Shown here one piece after another: positions 18,347 to 27,413 of a stretch of 64,000 bases of DNA. The notes beneath the pieces were generated by a model, which did no database searches, was not told the origin of the DNA, and saw only the letters and a list, made by a program, of their open reading frames with translations. The stretch spans positions 62,001 to 126,000 of the forward strand of contig JAQTLX010000001.1 in assembly GCA_028714695.1 (NCBI GenBank), read 5' to 3'. Both the position numbers and the translations under genes were made by a program. This DNA comes from Ignavibacteria bacterium. Lineage in GTDB: Bacteria; Bacteroidota; Ignavibacteria; Tepidaquicellales; Tepidaquicellaceae. Positions within the stretch are counted from its first letter, which is position 1. Every line of letters begins with the position of its first letter.

Positions 18347-20842
18347 CTAAAACCCCGCTTTCAGATTAAAGAAAACATTCCTTTCGGCAGCAGGTATCCA
18401 GACAGGCGAGCCTTTGTAATTAATTCCCCCCGTTGTTTCATAAAAACTATCCAGAATGTTGTTTATTTTAACCGATGCCTCAAGAGATTTTATGTATTTG
18501 CTTAAATAGCCCGTTCTAACAAATGAAATAAAATCCAGCGTTACTCCTGCATTGAAAACTATATAGGGCTGTATGAATTTATGTACATAACCGGGAACAA
18601 GCCTTGCAGCGGGATTTTTCTTTTCGTTCTCGGTGTTATCAAGATATTGCTTTCCTATATACTGCATGGTTATAAATGCATTCAATCCGCTGCCGTAATT
18701 AAAATTAAGATTGAGGTTCCCGATGCACTGCGGACTCAGTAAAATTTTGTTTCCGGAATAATCGGCTCCGTAAACAATATTTCCCGGTTCATCAATCCCT
18801 GATTGTTCAATGTATGTTTTGTAATAATTTTCTGACAGACTGATGTTACCGCTTAATGTAATAAATGGATTCCTTTCGTATTTACTGCTTAATATGCTTG
18901 CAAGAAGGTTATATTCGAATTCGAATTCAATTCCCCTGTGTATTGATTCTCCCGCATTCGATGTAATAGGTTTTCCGAAAACATTCAGCCGTCCATTGCT
19001 TACAATCTCGTTTCTGTAATTCATCAGGTAAAAATTCAGATTGGCTTTTAGCAAATTACCTGTGTATCCTATCCCAAGTTCATAATCTTTCAGTTCTTCG
19101 TAATCAATTAAAGGATTTGAATAAACTCCGTTTACCGTATCAATTGATTGAAAGTTCGGTGTAAAAGTTGCATCCGAACCGTCGTATAGTTCGCTTAATT
19201 GCGGTTCGCGTCTTGCGACTGAAATATTCATAAATGCCCTTAAATGCTCATTGAAATTGTAGTTCAGCCCTATCCTGTAGTTCATTAAATTGTAATCCAC
19301 GCTGAAATTATACGGTGCTATATTATTGTCTATAGTATATCTGTGGTGTGTGAACTGAATACCCACCATCCCTGAAATCTTTTTCTCGATATTTGTAAAT
19401 TCATTCAGATAAACCGAATATGTACTCTTTTTGCCGTTATAAAAATAATATTGATAATTTTCGGGCGTCCCGGGCGGAAGCGCGTCTGCGCGTAAAATTT
19501 CGCCCGAATGTTCGGAGTTGTGGAGTCTGAACTCTCCGCCTAAAATCAGATTTCCTATATCGCCTGTATGTTTGAAATGAATTTTCGGATACCATCCGAA
19601 GTCATTGCCGTTTGAAATTAATTTTGCAGCAATGTCGCTTTGAACCACCCTGTATCCTTTCCCGGTTTCATATATAATTTTGCCCAACCAGTTCCTTAAA
19701 TAACAATTTGACTTATATGATGTGGTATCCTGCGAATAAAAATAATTGAGCCGGAAATTTGAAAAATTATATCCCCTGTTTGTAAAATAATAGTTGATAT
19801 AATTGCCGTCACGCCTTACGTAACTAAATGTGTTGGAGATAAATAAATCTTTGTCTGCCTGAAGATTATATATAAGTTCAAAATGAGGCTGGAAAAAATC
19901 GTCTGATTCATCGGGGTATGTAAGCGGATTGTATTTTCTGTCTGCACTTTGATTACCTGTTACTTTCCCGATAATATAGTTATTGGTGACTCCGGTATAT
20001 GCAAGATGGTTCTTTACAGGTGAGCCGTAAACATTCAGTTTGATAACCGAATTTTCACCGATAATTTTACCGGCGCTTAAAAAATAAGACCACAGGTCGG
20101 ACCACGAAAGATTCCTGTAGCCGTCAGTGCTTGTCTTGGATAATTTTCCGTAAATTCCGAATTTGTTCTTTGTCAGCCCGGATGAATATTCAAGCGAAAA
20201 TCTTTTTGAATTGTATGTCCCGTAACCGGCGTTAATATTTAAAAATTTATTTTTAAAATAATCGATTGTTTGAAGATTAATGACACCTCCGATTTCCGAT
20301 GAACCGTAAAGCGCCGTGCTCATACCTCTCTGGACCTGTATATTTTCAAGCGAGGATGTAATATCCGATAAATCATCCCAGTAAACTTCGTGTTCTTCGG
20401 CATCATTTTGGGGAACACCGTTAATCATAACCGATAATCTTCTCTGGTTGAATCCCCGAATCGTTATATATGAATGACCGATGGAAGCGCCCGATTCCGA
20501 ATACGCATTAATATTCGCGCATCCGTTTAAAAAAATCGGTACGTTCTGCATCCAGTATTTATTCCAGATAGTTTCCCGCTTTACTGTCTCTAATGTTAAA
20601 GGCACTACTTTCAAATTGTCCTTAAATTCATCAACCTCAATTGTGGGGGTCTTGTAGATATTTGTGTCGGTTTCCTGCGACCTTGCTTCTCCTGTGAATA
20701 TTGAAAGTGAACACAGGATAAAATAAAACGTGAATAAAGAAAAATGAATGGTAAGTCTTTTTATATAGTATAAAATAAAGTTGTTGTGTCCCGTACTATG
20801 AATCCCGGATTTCGATGCCGATTTGTGTATCGCTGATTTCAT
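18347..20842 (-). CDS. TonB-dependent outer-membrane receptor
   Basis: 831 residues. The N-terminal 55 residues include a hydrophobic export signal (about 30-53). The first ATG leaves an unusually long N-region, so the true start may be later. A plug domain spans about 70-210, with IRGFNQRRLSVMINGVPQND and the GMSTALYGSSEIGGVINL segment typical of TonB receptors. A 22-strand-type barrel follows and ends in a terminal Phe (NVFFNLKAGF). No carboxypeptidase-like domain precedes the plug, so it is of the siderophore/metal type rather than SusC. Barrel motifs YELGIGYTGNLLKANLNFY and REPQLSELYDG support this. The substrate is unknown. Monocistronic. Confidence 0.85.
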   Translation of the reverse strand: MKSAIHKSASKSGIHSTGHNNFILYYIKRLTIHFSLFTFYFILCSLSIFTGEARSQETDTNIYKTPTIEVDEFKDNLKVVPLTLETVKRETIWNKYWMQNVPIFLNGCANINAYSESGASIGHSYITIRGFNQRRLSVMINGVPQNDAEEHEVYWDDLSDITSSLENIQVQRGMSTALYGSSEIGGVINLQTIDYFKNKFLNINAGYGTYNSKRFSLEYSSGLTKNKFGIYGKLSKTSTDGYRNLSWSDLWSYFLSAGKIIGENSVIKLNVYGSPVKNHLAYTGVTNNYIIGKVTGNQSADRKYNPLTYPDESDDFFQPHFELIYNLQADKDLFISNTFSYVRRDGNYINYYFTNRGYNFSNFRLNYFYSQDTTSYKSNCYLRNWLGKIIYETGKGYRVVQSDIAAKLISNGNDFGWYPKIHFKHTGDIGNLILGGEFRLHNSEHSGEILRADALPPGTPENYQYYFYNGKKSTYSVYLNEFTNIEKKISGMVGIQFTHHRYTIDNNIAPYNFSVDYNLMNYRIGLNYNFNEHLRAFMNISVARREPQLSELYDGSDATFTPNFQSIDTVNGVYSNPLIDYEELKDYELGIGYTGNLLKANLNFYLMNYRNEIVSNGRLNVFGKPITSNAGESIHRGIEFEFEYNLLASILSSKYERNPFITLSGNISLSENYYKTYIEQSGIDEPGNIVYGADYSGNKILLSPQCIGNLNLNFNYGSGLNAFITMQYIGKQYLDNTENEKKNPAARLVPGYVHKFIQPYIVFNAGVTLDFISFVRTGYLSKYIKSLEASVKINNILDSFYETTGGINYKGSPVWIPAAERNVFFNLKAGF

Positions 20843-21215
20843 TTATCGGATGTGGTTTTTCTTTTTAATAAATATCTATAAGAAACTCTTTTTTGCTTCT
20901 TTAATATCTCTGCGAAAAACACTTGAATGATAAAATCTAATAAATAATTAACAGAGAATCAACGATTAATGTATTGTATTTATATAATTTAGAAAAGTTT
21001 GTTCACTGTTTCCGAATTTATCTCATTATTGAAAAAAGAAATTAATAAACTAAGCCGCCGCCGATTGTATCGAAATTGTAATGTGAATCATTTTGAAAGT
21101 CTCTAAATGTTAGAAAACTGTCCCCATTCAGCGGCTAAAACCAATTAATAAACGCACCGTGTGTATTTGTTTCATGAATTACGGTTTGTTTGTTATGTCG
21201 GTTTTTTTAACCGTG
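20843..21215. other. Intergenic region, 373 bp, nothing recognised
   Basis: Upstream of the TonB receptor gene and downstream of the YeiH-like gene, both on the minus strand. It should hold the receptor promoter. I looked for riboswitch-like conserved blocks and iron-box palindromes and found none I can support. Confidence 0.4.
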
Positions 21216-22127
21216 TCAGATATTTAAAGCAATCAATAATCCAAGGAAAATTGATACTACCCATAAAACCACACCGTATCCTATGCTCCTGCCTCCAACT
21301 TTTTTAATTGTATCTATATTGATTGCGTATCCTACCATGAAAAGAGCGGGGGACATAAGCATCTTTCCAAACTTTGAAATGTTTGAATAGAATTCAAAAG
21401 GAATAAATGTCGCTATTAATGAAGCGGCAAGAAATAAGGCAATGAAGTAAGGGAATTTTGATTTCTGAGAAGATTTGTTCGAAATTTTGTAGAATATTGT
21501 AAGGGGTATAATCCAGAGCGTTCTTGTTAACTTTAATATTGTCGCGATTGCCAGTGATGTTTCGTTAACAGATGCCGCACCGACGACTGAACTCGTATCG
21601 TGAATGCTGAGCGCGCACCAGATACCGTAAACTTCAGCAGACATATTAAAATACTGAAACAATAAAGGAAAAAGAAATAATGCAACGGCATTTAATATAA
21701 ATACAACTCCCGTCGATACAGCTATCTCATCATCGTTCGCATCTATTACTCCCGAAACCGCTGCAATAGCGCTTCCTCCGCAAATACACGTGCCGACGTT
21801 TATAAGCGAATGGAGTTTCTTGTCCAGTTTGAAAAATTTTCCGAGTAATGTTCCAACGCCGAGCAAAATTATTATTCCTATTGCCGTCTGCAAAATTCCT
21901 CTTGAACCGACGCTTATAACCTGCCCGAAATTTAATCCGAATCCCAGCAGTATTATTGCAGATTCGAGAGTGTATTTTCTGTATTTGCTTAATTGCTTTG
22001 GATTATAAAGGAAGTTCGATATCCCGAGTACGATACCGAGAAGCAATGCCCAGACAGGGGAAATAAATAATGTAATAAGAACTAAAAAATAAAATATAAA
22101 CTCGCTTTTTATAATTTTCTGCATCAA
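21216..22127 (-). CDS. YeiH/UPF0324 family membrane protein (putative sulfate exporter)
   Basis: 303 residues with about nine to ten hydrophobic segments and almost no soluble domain. Diagnostic stretches are the ILLGFGLNFGQV segment, GTCICGGSAIAAVSGVI (Cys-rich glycine loop) and ALSIHDTSSVVGAA, all conserved in the UPF0324/YeiH family. Members are annotated as putative sulfate exporters, with weak experimental support. Inner membrane. Stands alone with long spacers on both sides. Confidence 0.8.
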   Translation of the reverse strand: MMQKIIKSEFIFYFLVLITLFISPVWALLLGIVLGISNFLYNPKQLSKYRKYTLESAIILLGFGLNFGQVISVGSRGILQTAIGIIILLGVGTLLGKFFKLDKKLHSLINVGTCICGGSAIAAVSGVIDANDDEIAVSTGVVFILNAVALFLFPLLFQYFNMSAEVYGIWCALSIHDTSSVVGAASVNETSLAIATILKLTRTLWIIPLTIFYKISNKSSQKSKFPYFIALFLAASLIATFIPFEFYSNISKFGKMLMSPALFMVGYAINIDTIKKVGGRSIGYGVVLWVVSIFLGLLIALNI

Positions 22128-22543
22128 TCTGATTTATATTGTTGCCGGCCTGCTTTACGGCATAAAACTATTTCTCAATAATTTTGTAATTGACGAATGT
22201 ATATTCAATGACAAAAGAAATTATACGCGTTGATTTTCTATCTATAAAATAAATTAACGTAAGAAATATCCGGTCGTATGGATTATATATCTGATTTGTA
22301 AAATGATTTATAAGCAGCAGAAAAATGAAAAGATTGAAACGGTATTTAGGTTTACAATGAAAAATGAAAGCACTGTTTCCGATGAATACCTGAAAATTTG
22401 TCTGCGAAAAATTGTTCGGGTTTCCGATTTCGAAAATAAATGCCGGCTATATAGATGTGCTTAGGTTTTTATGTAAAATATTACCGGGATTCGGAATCTG
22501 TGGCTTAAACTGAAAATAAAACAGTTATTGGACATCGAATAAT
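22128..22543. other. Intergenic region, 416 bp, no supported gene
   Basis: Between two minus-strand genes. It contains two tiny plus-strand ORFs joined by an ATGA overlap (22325-22360, 11 codons; 22357-22464, 35 codons) without a recognisable ribosome site or homologue, which I do not call as genes. No terminator-like hairpin with a T run. Confidence 0.4.
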
Positions 22544-23293
22544 TCAAATATGTTTGAATGCATAATTAATATTTGCGAGTCTTATTAATTCAAGCATTTT
22601 AATATATGCCCAGCCTAGGTCGAACTCCCACCACTTTTTTGAAAATTTCGGCGATGCAGGATTTGTATGATGATTGTTGTGAAGTTCTTCGCCTAAAATT
22701 CCGATACCGATAGGAATTATGTTCTTGCTCGCGTCTTTTGTATTGGAGTTTCTGTATCCTATAAAATGTCCTATCCCGTTTATAATCTGACCGCTTATCG
22801 GTGTCCATGAAATCTGTACTAACCATACCAAAGGACCCCATATAAAACCCAACAGCAGAACGTATACTGCCAGAAGTATGAACAATCCCTCTCCCTTGAA
22901 TCTCTTGAATACGTTCTTCTCAATCCAGTCTTCCGGCGAGCCGGTTCCGTATTTTTCTACCATAACTTTGTCTTTAACGGCTTTCTGATAAAGGAAAATT
23001 CCGCCGAACATAACATGCCAGAATCCTTCAACTTTTGGACTGTGTGGATCGCCCGTTTTATCGGTGAATGCATGGTGTTTCCTGTGACACGCTACCCACT
23101 CTTTTGTATTAACTCCTGTTCCGAGCCAAAGCCATATCCTCATAAGGAGACTGACGGGATATTTAAATATCACACCTTTGTGCGTAACGCTTCTGTGAAG
23201 GTACAATGACGTACATACACTTGTCAAATGAACCGATAGTACGGCAATTATAACCGGAATGATTATTGAATCCGGCAAAAAATAAAAAAGCAT
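22544..23293 (-). CDS. Fatty-acid desaturase (acyl-CoA delta-9 type)
   Basis: 249 residues, a usual length for bacterial membrane desaturases. The three histidine boxes for the di-iron site are all present: HRSVTH (H33/H38), HRKHH (in ACHRKHHAFTD) and HNNHH (in ELHNNHHTNP). Hydrophobic segments near residues 8-30, 50-65 and 145-170 anchor it in the inner membrane. It inserts a cis double bond into acyl chains, probably controlling membrane fluidity. No redox partner gene is adjacent. Confidence 0.9.
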   Translation of the reverse strand: MLFYFLPDSIIIPVIIAVLSVHLTSVCTSLYLHRSVTHKGVIFKYPVSLLMRIWLWLGTGVNTKEWVACHRKHHAFTDKTGDPHSPKVEGFWHVMFGGIFLYQKAVKDKVMVEKYGTGSPEDWIEKNVFKRFKGEGLFILLAVYVLLLGFIWGPLVWLVQISWTPISGQIINGIGHFIGYRNSNTKDASKNIIPIGIGILGEELHNNHHTNPASPKFSKKWWEFDLGWAYIKMLELIRLANINYAFKHI

Positions 23294-23713
23294 AAAAATT
23301 AATTTAATATTTTCGAAAACCTATACACCGATACCATAATGCGTCCATTAGTTGTTTCACATATTCCGACATCTGTATATCTGCTAAAACGTAAATTATG
23401 TATATATAATTACATATTTTAATCTTTGCATTTAATTGTTGTGAATCCCGCATGTTTTCATTGTAATTGGCGTCTAATCAATTATATGGATTCGTGAATT
23501 CATAATAGTAATTTCAACCAGATTAGCCCTGTACCCCCAATTTACAGGGCTTTTCGATTTTTTAGACTTCTAAAAATATATTCTAAAATCCTGTCAAACC
23601 ATGTATCGGGTTTGAAATATTGTTTGTGACTTTGTTAATTCTATTGGAAACAAATACCCGCAGGCAACTTTTATATTTTCCTTATGGTTATAAAATGTAA
23701 GTAATTTAAAACT
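23294..23713. other. Intergenic region, 420 bp, with an orphan plus-strand terminator
   Basis: Divergent spacer between the desaturase (minus) and the gene at 23714 (plus). It should contain both promoters, yet a strong plus-direction terminator lies in the middle (23525-23556), implying a short plus-strand transcript with no clear ORF; see the findings. A loose TAnnnTTTG sequence lies at 23420-23428. Confidence 0.5.
23525..23556 (+). terminator. Orphan intrinsic terminator
   Basis: Perfect 9-bp stem AGCCCTGTA/TACAGGGCT (23525-23533 with 23543-23551) followed by TTTT and a further T-rich stretch. No plus-strand gene lies upstream of it within the spacer. Confidence 0.75.
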
Positions 23714-24340
23714 ATGTCGAAAAACATAACAACTATCCTGTCTTCTGCTTTTTTATTGCTCTCTTTATTTTTAATTCCTGCATATTCACAGAACAATGAT
23801 TTTGATACAAAATATACTGCCGAATATGTGATGAAAGACATAAGAGGCTCGGAATTAGGCAGATTGAAACTCTACAGAAATAATAATAAACTGCGTTTTT
23901 CAAAAACCGAAAACAAAGGCAAGGATGATGAAATTTCTACCGATGTTTATGTATTTAAGGATGAAAATAAGGCTTATTTAATTACTTCAACAAAAAAAAT
24001 AAAACTGGGCTTCGGGCATTCGTCCGATTTAATGACGTTCGTTGGTATGCTGACAGGTATTTATATTCTTGACCTCGGGAATGACGGCACTATTTTTAAT
24101 CCTTCAATAAAGTCCGGAACCGATATTGTTCTTGGTAGGGAATGTTTTAAATATACTATTATGACGGCGCCCGACGGCGGGTCTTTCTACTGGATGTTTC
24201 AGGATAATCTAATGCTTAAGAGAACGGCTGCCACCAGCACCGACGGTACTATTTTCGAAGCAATTTCGTATGAACCTGGAATAGACGTCCCGGAAAGTAT
24301 GTTCGTGCTGCCGGCCGATGTTCAGTTTGTTGATAATTAG
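23714..24340 (+). CDS. Exported protein resembling the DUF4412/LolA-like fold, unknown function
   Basis: 208 residues, signal peptide about 1-26 (ending YSQ). Mature sequence alternates beta-strands with motifs such as YVFKDENKAYLI and GRECFKYTI plus FYWMFQDNLMLKR, the order found in exported DUF4412-type proteins with a LolA/LppX-like half-barrel. These may carry lipid or act as periplasmic chaperones. No enzyme motif. Monocistronic. Confidence 0.5.
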   Translation: MSKNITTILSSAFLLLSLFLIPAYSQNNDFDTKYTAEYVMKDIRGSELGRLKLYRNNNKLRFSKTENKGKDDEISTDVYVFKDENKAYLITSTKKIKLGFGHSSDLMTFVGMLTGIYILDLGNDGTIFNPSIKSGTDIVLGRECFKYTIMTAPDGGSFYWMFQDNLMLKRTAATSTDGTIFEAISYEPGIDVPESMFVLPADVQFVDN

Positions 24341-24516
24341 TCAATATTTAGCATGAAATCGCGTAAAATTAACTGAATTTGAGTTTTTCTGTTTTCCGGT
24401 CGATAATAATATTATGCCGATTTGATTCGATAAGGAATTCTAAAAAGATTCACCTTGAATAAATACAAGAAATTTATTACTTTTAGTGTTTTATAAGTTA
24501 AAGAAATGCTCGCTTT

Positions 24517-24747
24517 ATGAAAAAGAATATTCACCCGAAATATTACAAATGCAACGTTATCTGCAATTGCGGAGAAAACCGCGGAGTTTTGTTTACGACC
24601 CGCTCGACTGTACCTGAAATAAAGGTTGAAATATGTTCATTGTGCCATCCTTTCTTCACAGGCACCCAAAAGATAGTCGATACTGCAGGACGTGTAGAGA
24701 AGTACTTAAAGAAATACGGACCGACAAAGAAAACCACAGAAGCATAA
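24517..24747 (+). CDS. rpmE: Ribosomal protein bL31 (zinc-binding form)
   Basis: 76 residues beginning KKNIHPKYY and containing [31 protein letters not shown] split over its length, the hallmark of bL31. Four cysteines are present as C-x3-C-x-C near 13-19 and C-x2-C near 47-50, so it is the C+ zinc-ribbon type. Large-subunit protein at the central protuberance. Followed by a strong terminator. Confidence 0.95.
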   Translation: MKKNIHPKYYKCNVICNCGENRGVLFTTRSTVPEIKVEICSLCHPFFTGTQKIVDTAGRVEKYLKKYGPTKKTTEA

Positions 24748-24767
24748 TTGGTTCTATAATTTTTTAT

Positions 24768-24807
24768 AGCCAGCCTTATTAAATTGCATAATGAGGCTGG
24801 CTTTTTT
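24768..24807 (+). terminator. Terminator after rpmE
   Basis: A 14-bp stem with one mismatch (24768-24781 with 24789-24802) followed by a T run; 20 bp after the rpmE stop. Confidence 0.85.
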
Positions 24808-24833
24808 ATTTTATAAAAATTAAATGTCCCGAT

Positions 24834-26063
24834 ATGAACTACATTATTTTTGAAGACAATAAGTTTGAAAATCTCTACCCGCTGAATGTTCTTAGAAATT
24901 CAATGGATATCAAAGCGGGCGTTTTTTCTCTTAAAGAACGTATCATAAACTATCTCCCTCTCGATTCTAATTACTCCCTGATTGTAAGAGAGGATTTATG
25001 CGGCCTTACAAAGTCGTTTAATAAATGTGATGTTAACGTTGTGCCCGAAACCGAAACGGTTTTCTTTAACGGCAGGGCAGTGTTCTCGCAGAGATTTGTG
25101 AAATGGATTGTAAACGATATGCCTTCTGACAGCATGGTTCAAATCGAAGGCACCGTCATCGCGGCTAAAATTTCAACTCAGGAAGTTCTTAAAAGAAAAT
25201 CCGGAGTTTCTTTCCCGCTTGAAAATAAATTCTTTGACGGTCTTAAAGATATAAACAATCTGAATTTCAATTTCGAAAATATCTTTGACCTTATAAATTA
25301 TTCCTGGGACGTAATCCGGCTTTTTGATTTCAATCTGGCATTTGATTTAAGTTACCTGCTCGAAAAAGTTAAAGGACTCGAGAAAAATCCCGAAGTTTCG
25401 CAGGAAAACGAAAATAACTATGTAAGCCCTTCCGCTAAAGTTTTCCCGGGAGTTATACTGGATACAGGAAGCGGTGAAATATACATCGATGACAACGCAG
25501 TTATCGAGCCTCTTTCATATATAAAAGGTCCCGTTTACATAGGCAAAAATACTCTCGTGAAATCAGGCTCAAGAGTTTACGGTCCCTGCTCAATCGGCTG
25601 GGGCTCAAAGGTCTCGGGCGAAATATCGGGTTCGCTTTTTCACAGTTGCGTGAATAAACAGCACGATGGATTTATAGGAAACACTTATGCCTGCCCGTTT
25701 GTTAATTTCGGCGCTGACACCGTTACAAGCAATCTGAAAAATAATTATTCGAAAGTAAAAGTCACACTCAACAATACTGCCTTTAATACCGGCATGCAGT
25801 TCCTCGGAAGCATTGTCGGCGACCATTCAAAATTCGGAATCAATACAATGCTTAATACAGGCACCATCTGCGGCATATTCGCAAACTTAGCAGGCGGAGG
25901 ATTCCCTGCAAAAAATATTGATTCGTTCTCATGGAATATACTCGGTCAGGAAACAACCAAATATAAATTCAACGAAGCCGTTGAAACAGCAAGAATCGTA
26001 ATGAAAAGACGCGGCATCGAAATGAAAGAAGAGTATATCTCGCTCCTGAGAAAGATTTATTGA
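24834..26063 (+). CDS. Putative sugar nucleotidyltransferase, GlmU-like
   Basis: 409 residues. The N-terminal half (about 1-190; MNYIIFEDNKFENLYPLNVLR, SLKERI) matches the GlmU-like NTP transferase family seen in Bacteroidetes that lacks the classic GxGTRM loop. The C-terminal half (about 200-370) is a left-handed beta-helix of hexapeptide repeats (GPVYIGKNTLVKSGSRVYGP, VGDHSKFGINTMLNTG). The family is thought to combine diphosphorylase and acetyltransferase functions of UDP-GlcNAc synthesis, but this is not shown for this version. Cytoplasmic. Starts 26 bp after the rpmE terminator. Confidence 0.75.
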   Translation: MNYIIFEDNKFENLYPLNVLRNSMDIKAGVFSLKERIINYLPLDSNYSLIVREDLCGLTKSFNKCDVNVVPETETVFFNGRAVFSQRFVKWIVNDMPSDSMVQIEGTVIAAKISTQEVLKRKSGVSFPLENKFFDGLKDINNLNFNFENIFDLINYSWDVIRLFDFNLAFDLSYLLEKVKGLEKNPEVSQENENNYVSPSAKVFPGVILDTGSGEIYIDDNAVIEPLSYIKGPVYIGKNTLVKSGSRVYGPCSIGWGSKVSGEISGSLFHSCVNKQHDGFIGNTYACPFVNFGADTVTSNLKNNYSKVKVTLNNTAFNTGMQFLGSIVGDHSKFGINTMLNTGTICGIFANLAGGGFPAKNIDSFSWNILGQETTKYKFNEAVETARIVMKRRGIEMKEEYISLLRKIY

Positions 26064-26124
26064 TATGAATATTTTTAATTGAAATGAATAGATCGTACAT
26101 ATTTTATCTTTACGGTACATCCTG

Positions 26125-26291
26125 TTGTTTCAGTCAATGATTATTAAGAAAAATCTGATTATCTTATATCTACAACACATTGTTTCAGTCAATGATTATT
26201 AAGAAAAATCTGATTATCTTATATCTACAATACATTGTTTCAGTCAATGATTATTAAGAAAAATCTAATTATCTTATATCTACAACACGTT
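26125..26291. repeat. 55-bp tandem repeat, three copies plus a partial fourth
   Basis: The sequence beginning TTGTTTCAGTCAATGATTA restarts at 26125, 26180, 26235 and 26290, an exact 55-bp period with only a few differences per copy. Each unit holds a small inverted repeat CATTG...CAATG that looks like a decayed form of the REP hairpin further right. The fourth copy runs into the 137-bp direct repeat. Confidence 0.85.
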
Positions 26292-26428
26292 GTTTCAGTC
26301 AATGATTATTAAACAAATATAATTATCTTTTAGGTACAGCCCACGACTTTAGTCGTGGGTAAGAAGTAACAAAAAATTGAAACCGTTTTAATTGAAAATC
26401 AGCCGTGGCTGAAGGTTTCTAAAACAAA
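26292..26428. repeat. 137-bp direct repeat, copy 1, with REP hairpin
   Basis: Identical to 26472-26608 (period 180 bp). Contains the hairpin CCCACGAC-TTTA-GTCGTGGG at 26340-26359 and an AAACCGTTTT segment that recurs inverted on the right side of the transposase gene. Confidence 0.85.
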
Positions 26429-26471
26429 GATTGTTAAGAAAAATCTAATTATCTTTTAAGTACAGCCCGTG

Positions 26472-26608
26472 GTTTCAGTCAATGATTATTAAACAAATAT
26501 AATTATCTTTTAGGTACAGCCCACGACTTTAGTCGTGGGTAAGAAGTAACAAAAAATTGAAACCGTTTTAATTGAAAATCAGCCGTGGCTGAAGGTTTCT
26601 AAAACAAA
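26472..26608. repeat. 137-bp direct repeat, copy 2, with REP hairpin
   Basis: Second identical copy of 26292-26428, ending 6 bp before the transposase start codon. Hairpin CCCACGAC-TTTA-GTCGTGGG at 26520-26539. Confidence 0.85.
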
Positions 26609-26614
26609 AATAAC

Positions 26615-27046
26615 ATGTCACATTCAAACGTCAAAATTTGGATTCATCTTATTTTTAGTACTAAAGACAGAATACCGCTGATTAATGAATCCTTGCAAGA
26701 AAAATTATCTAACCATATCAGGCATAAACTGATAAATGATTTCAATTGTGTTGTTGAAGAAATAAACGGATATAAAGATCATTTACACATTCTATTTGGT
26801 TTATGCCAAAATTTCGCGTTGGAAAATATTGTCCAAAATATTAAAGGCGAATCGTCGCATTGGATTAATCAAAATAACCTGTCGAATCATAAATTTGTCT
26901 GGCAGACGGGTTATTGTGCCTTCTCTATAAGTGTAGACAAAGTGGATAAGGTAAAAAATTATATAGCCAACCAAAAGACACACCATACAAAACTTACATT
27001 CAAAGAGGAGTACAGCCGGTTTCTGAAAATATATGGCATATCCTGA
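26615..27046 (+). CDS. tnpA: IS200-like/REP-associated Y1 HUH transposase
   Basis: 143 residues, full length for TnpA of the IS200/IS605 superfamily. The HUH metal motif is H56-L57-H58 (KDHLHILFG), and the catalytic tyrosine is Y116 in VKNYIANQ with Q120. The N-terminal HLIFSTKDR strand is typical. It cuts and joins single-stranded DNA at hairpin-marked ends. Appears intact and potentially active. No tnpB accessory gene is present. The flanking hairpins are its likely substrates. Confidence 0.9.
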   Translation: MSHSNVKIWIHLIFSTKDRIPLINESLQEKLSNHIRHKLINDFNCVVEEINGYKDHLHILFGLCQNFALENIVQNIKGESSHWINQNNLSNHKFVWQTGYCAFSISVDKVDKVKNYIANQKTHHTKLTFKEEYSRFLKIYGIS

Positions 27047-27091
27047 GAATGTAAAAACCGTTAAAACGGTTTATTTGTATAATCAACTTTC

Positions 27092-27111
27092 CCCACGACT
27101 GAAGTCGTGGG
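27092..27111. repeat. REP hairpin, right side
   Basis: CCCACGAC-TGAA-GTCGTGGG, the reverse-complement form of the left REP hairpins, 45 bp after the transposase stop; preceded by an AAACCGTT/AACGGTTT inverted repeat at 27055-27072. A degenerate second copy lies at 27216-27234. Confidence 0.8.
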
Positions 27112-27246
27112 CTGTAGTGAAAAGAAGAAATTAACCTTTTATTTCTTGACTCTTATAAACCGTTCGCCAAGGCGGCTTTTCAATCGAAACGGTTTGTTTG
27201 CGTAATCAACTTTTTCCACGACTGAAGTCGCTGGCTTATTTAAAAG

Positions 27247-27271
27247 AAAAAATCAATCAAATTGATTTTTT
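27247..27271. terminator. Bidirectional terminator between transposase and hydrolase
   Basis: A perfect 11-bp stem, A6-TCAAT with ATTGA-T6 (27247-27257 with 27261-27271) and 3-base loop, between convergent genes. The A and T runs allow termination in both directions. Confidence 0.7.
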
Positions 27272-27413
27272 CGCTGCTGAAAAACTTATTGATCAAAAAT
27301 TGCAGTTTCGAAGGGACGGCAATATTTTAATATATAGTTTTATGTATTAGCCCCGTACCTGTATGCTAAAGGCAGAGCCTGCATCTGAATTCTAAATTTA
27401 TAAACTAAAACAT

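Larger units (their letters stand above)
26292..27235 (+). mobile_element. IS200/REP-associated (RAYT-type) element with flanking hairpins
   Basis: A Y1 HUH transposase gene (26615-27046) lies between two left hairpins (26340-26359, 26520-26539) and two right ones in inverted orientation (27092-27111 perfect; 27216-27234 degenerate). The right modules also carry AAACCGTT/AACGGTTT blocks matching inverted versions of the left modules. This arrangement is that of a REP-associated tyrosine transposase within BIME-like repeats. No target-site duplication is expected for this family, so exact ends are uncertain. Confidence 0.7.

Noticed and set aside
22325-22464. Two tiny ORFs joined by ATGA between the exporter and desaturase genes
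   Set aside because: 11 and 35 codons, no recognisable motif, no strong ribosome site; a chance overlap is likely in such AT-rich DNA.
26125-26345. Regular repeats considered as a CRISPR array
   Set aside because: The units are contiguous 55-bp tandem copies with no unique spacers and no cas genes nearby.
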